Below are positions 63,463 to 64,000 of a DNA stretch of 64,000 nt, piece by piece; position 1 is the stretch's first letter, and every line of letters begins with the position of its first letter. The stretch spans positions 1,039,548 through 1,103,547 of the forward strand of contig KE159599.1 of assembly GCA_000403275.2 (NCBI GenBank), given 5' to 3'. This DNA is from Lachnospiraceae bacterium 28-4 (GTDB lineage Bacteria > Bacillota > Clostridia > Lachnospirales > Lachnospiraceae). Under the pieces are notes generated by a model. It was given only the letters and a program-made list of their open reading frames with translations, searched no databases and was not told the origin of the DNA. Both the position numbers and the translations under genes were made by a program.

Positions 63463-64000
63463 CTATTTCCTCCTTCTCTTTTCTTCTTTTGCGCGCCGTT
63501 TTGCCGCCGCTTTTGATCCATCCTCGTCAGTTCCATTTGTCATCTTGTATACAACAAAGCACAAAGCCCCGCTGACAATAAACAGGTAAACGGATAACGC
63601 GCCCGCCATGCCATAGTTCTTGCTCTTTAAATGGCTGTTCAGGAACATGATGAGCGTCATGGACGTACGGTCCGGAGTTCCCTGGCCATTTGTCAGAATC
63701 TGTGGAACATCAAACATCTGAAGCCCACCGATAATCGCTGTAATCAATGTATAGGCAAGAATCGGCCGTATCAGGGGCAGGATGATGGAGAAAAACCTTC
63801 TTAGACCGCTGCATCCGTCTATTTCAGCAGCTTCAAAAACGTCCACGCTGATGCCCATAATGGCCGCCATCAACATAATCGTCGTATTTCCAAACCACAT
63901 CAGAAAGTTCATGAACCCTATCAATGACCGGGTGCCAAACGTCGATCCCATAAAATCAATTTTTTCATGGATTACTCCCAAAGACATTAAAATCGAATTA
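63463..64000 (-). CDS. Carbohydrate ABC transporter permease (MalF type, partial)
   Basis: The frame is open to the right edge of the window, so the N-terminal part lies beyond it; ATG codons near 63985 are internal. About 179 residues are visible: the EAA loop VFEAAEIDGCSGLRRFFSIILPLIRP and the final membrane segments, ending in a basic tail (KAAAKRRAKEEKRRRK). It ends four bases before the MalG-type gene. Confidence 0.92.
   Translation of the reverse strand, partial: NSILMSLGVIHEKIDFMGSTFGTRSLIGFMNFLMWFGNTTIMLMAAIMGISVDVFEAAEIDGCSGLRRFFSIILPLIRPILAYTLITAIIGGLQMFDVPQILTNGQGTPDRTSMTLIMFLNSHLKSKNYGMAGALSVYLFIVSGALCFVVYKMTNGTDEDGSKAAAKRRAKEEKRRRK

Overview
The window looks like chromosome of a gut Lachnospiraceae or other Clostridia species. 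The evidence is the whiA–rapZ–murB–hprK neighbourhood, clostridial ECF and PTS operons, AGGAGG-type ribosome binding sites, consensus sigma-A promoters and moderate GC. Most genes lie on the minus strand. The PTS stretches (1-5.1 kb and 13.7-18 kb) look AT-richer than the rest.

Layout. 1-5.1 kb: a lactose/cellobiose-type PTS operon (IIB, IIC, IIA, GH1) with a divergent PRD activator. 5.1-7.9 kb: an SOS mutagenesis cassette (small protein, Y-family polymerase, SRAP protein) with a LexA-type box in its promoter, flanked by two 102-bp direct repeats. 7.9-11.9 kb: mobile-element debris, made of an IS3-family element, a broken transposition ATPase, an intact IS4-family element with perfect ends and a cyclophilin remnant. 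12-13.7 kb: an alanine/glycine symporter. 13.7-18.2 kb: a beta-glucoside PTS operon under LicT/BglG antitermination with a visible RAT/terminator leader. 18.2-26.2 kb: a DUF1189 protein, class II aldolase, lipid kinase, then a Crh-like HPr, whiA, rapZ, murB, glucokinase and HPr kinase. 26.3-26.7 kb: an unexplained 338-base inverted repeat with 89-base arms. 26.7-30 kb: an ECF transporter. 30-37.7 kb: a sugar ABC transporter, kinase, aldolase and reductase operon with a divergent GntR regulator and two similar operator-like sites. 37.8-43 kb: an ABC exporter with its two-component system. 43-48.8 kb: uvrC, ftsH and a DUF1846 gene. 48.8-50.9 kb: a Septu (PtuA/PtuB) anti-phage pair. 50.9-54.4 kb: YitT, DUF3892, a Cu/Zn-SOD-like protein and an amidase-deacetylase fusion. 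54.5-58.6 kb: a tightly overlapping four-gene operon (FG-GAP-like exported protein, response regulator, histidine kinase, anchored protein). 58.7-60 kb: small genes. 60-64 kb: a domain-permuted GH3 beta-glucosidase behind sugar ABC permeases that run off the right edge.

The overall theme is plant or host glycan use. Two PTS routes yield phospho-beta-glucosides split by GH1 enzymes, one ABC/GH3 route imports glycosides, and glucokinase plus the HprK/Crh-like pair connect to carbon catabolite control. No CRISPR array, rRNA or tRNA gene was recognised. The best candidates for something undescribed are the 338-base palindrome, the FG-GAP protein/two-component operon and the repeat-flanked SOS cassette. 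Septu and the BglG leader are known types of system.
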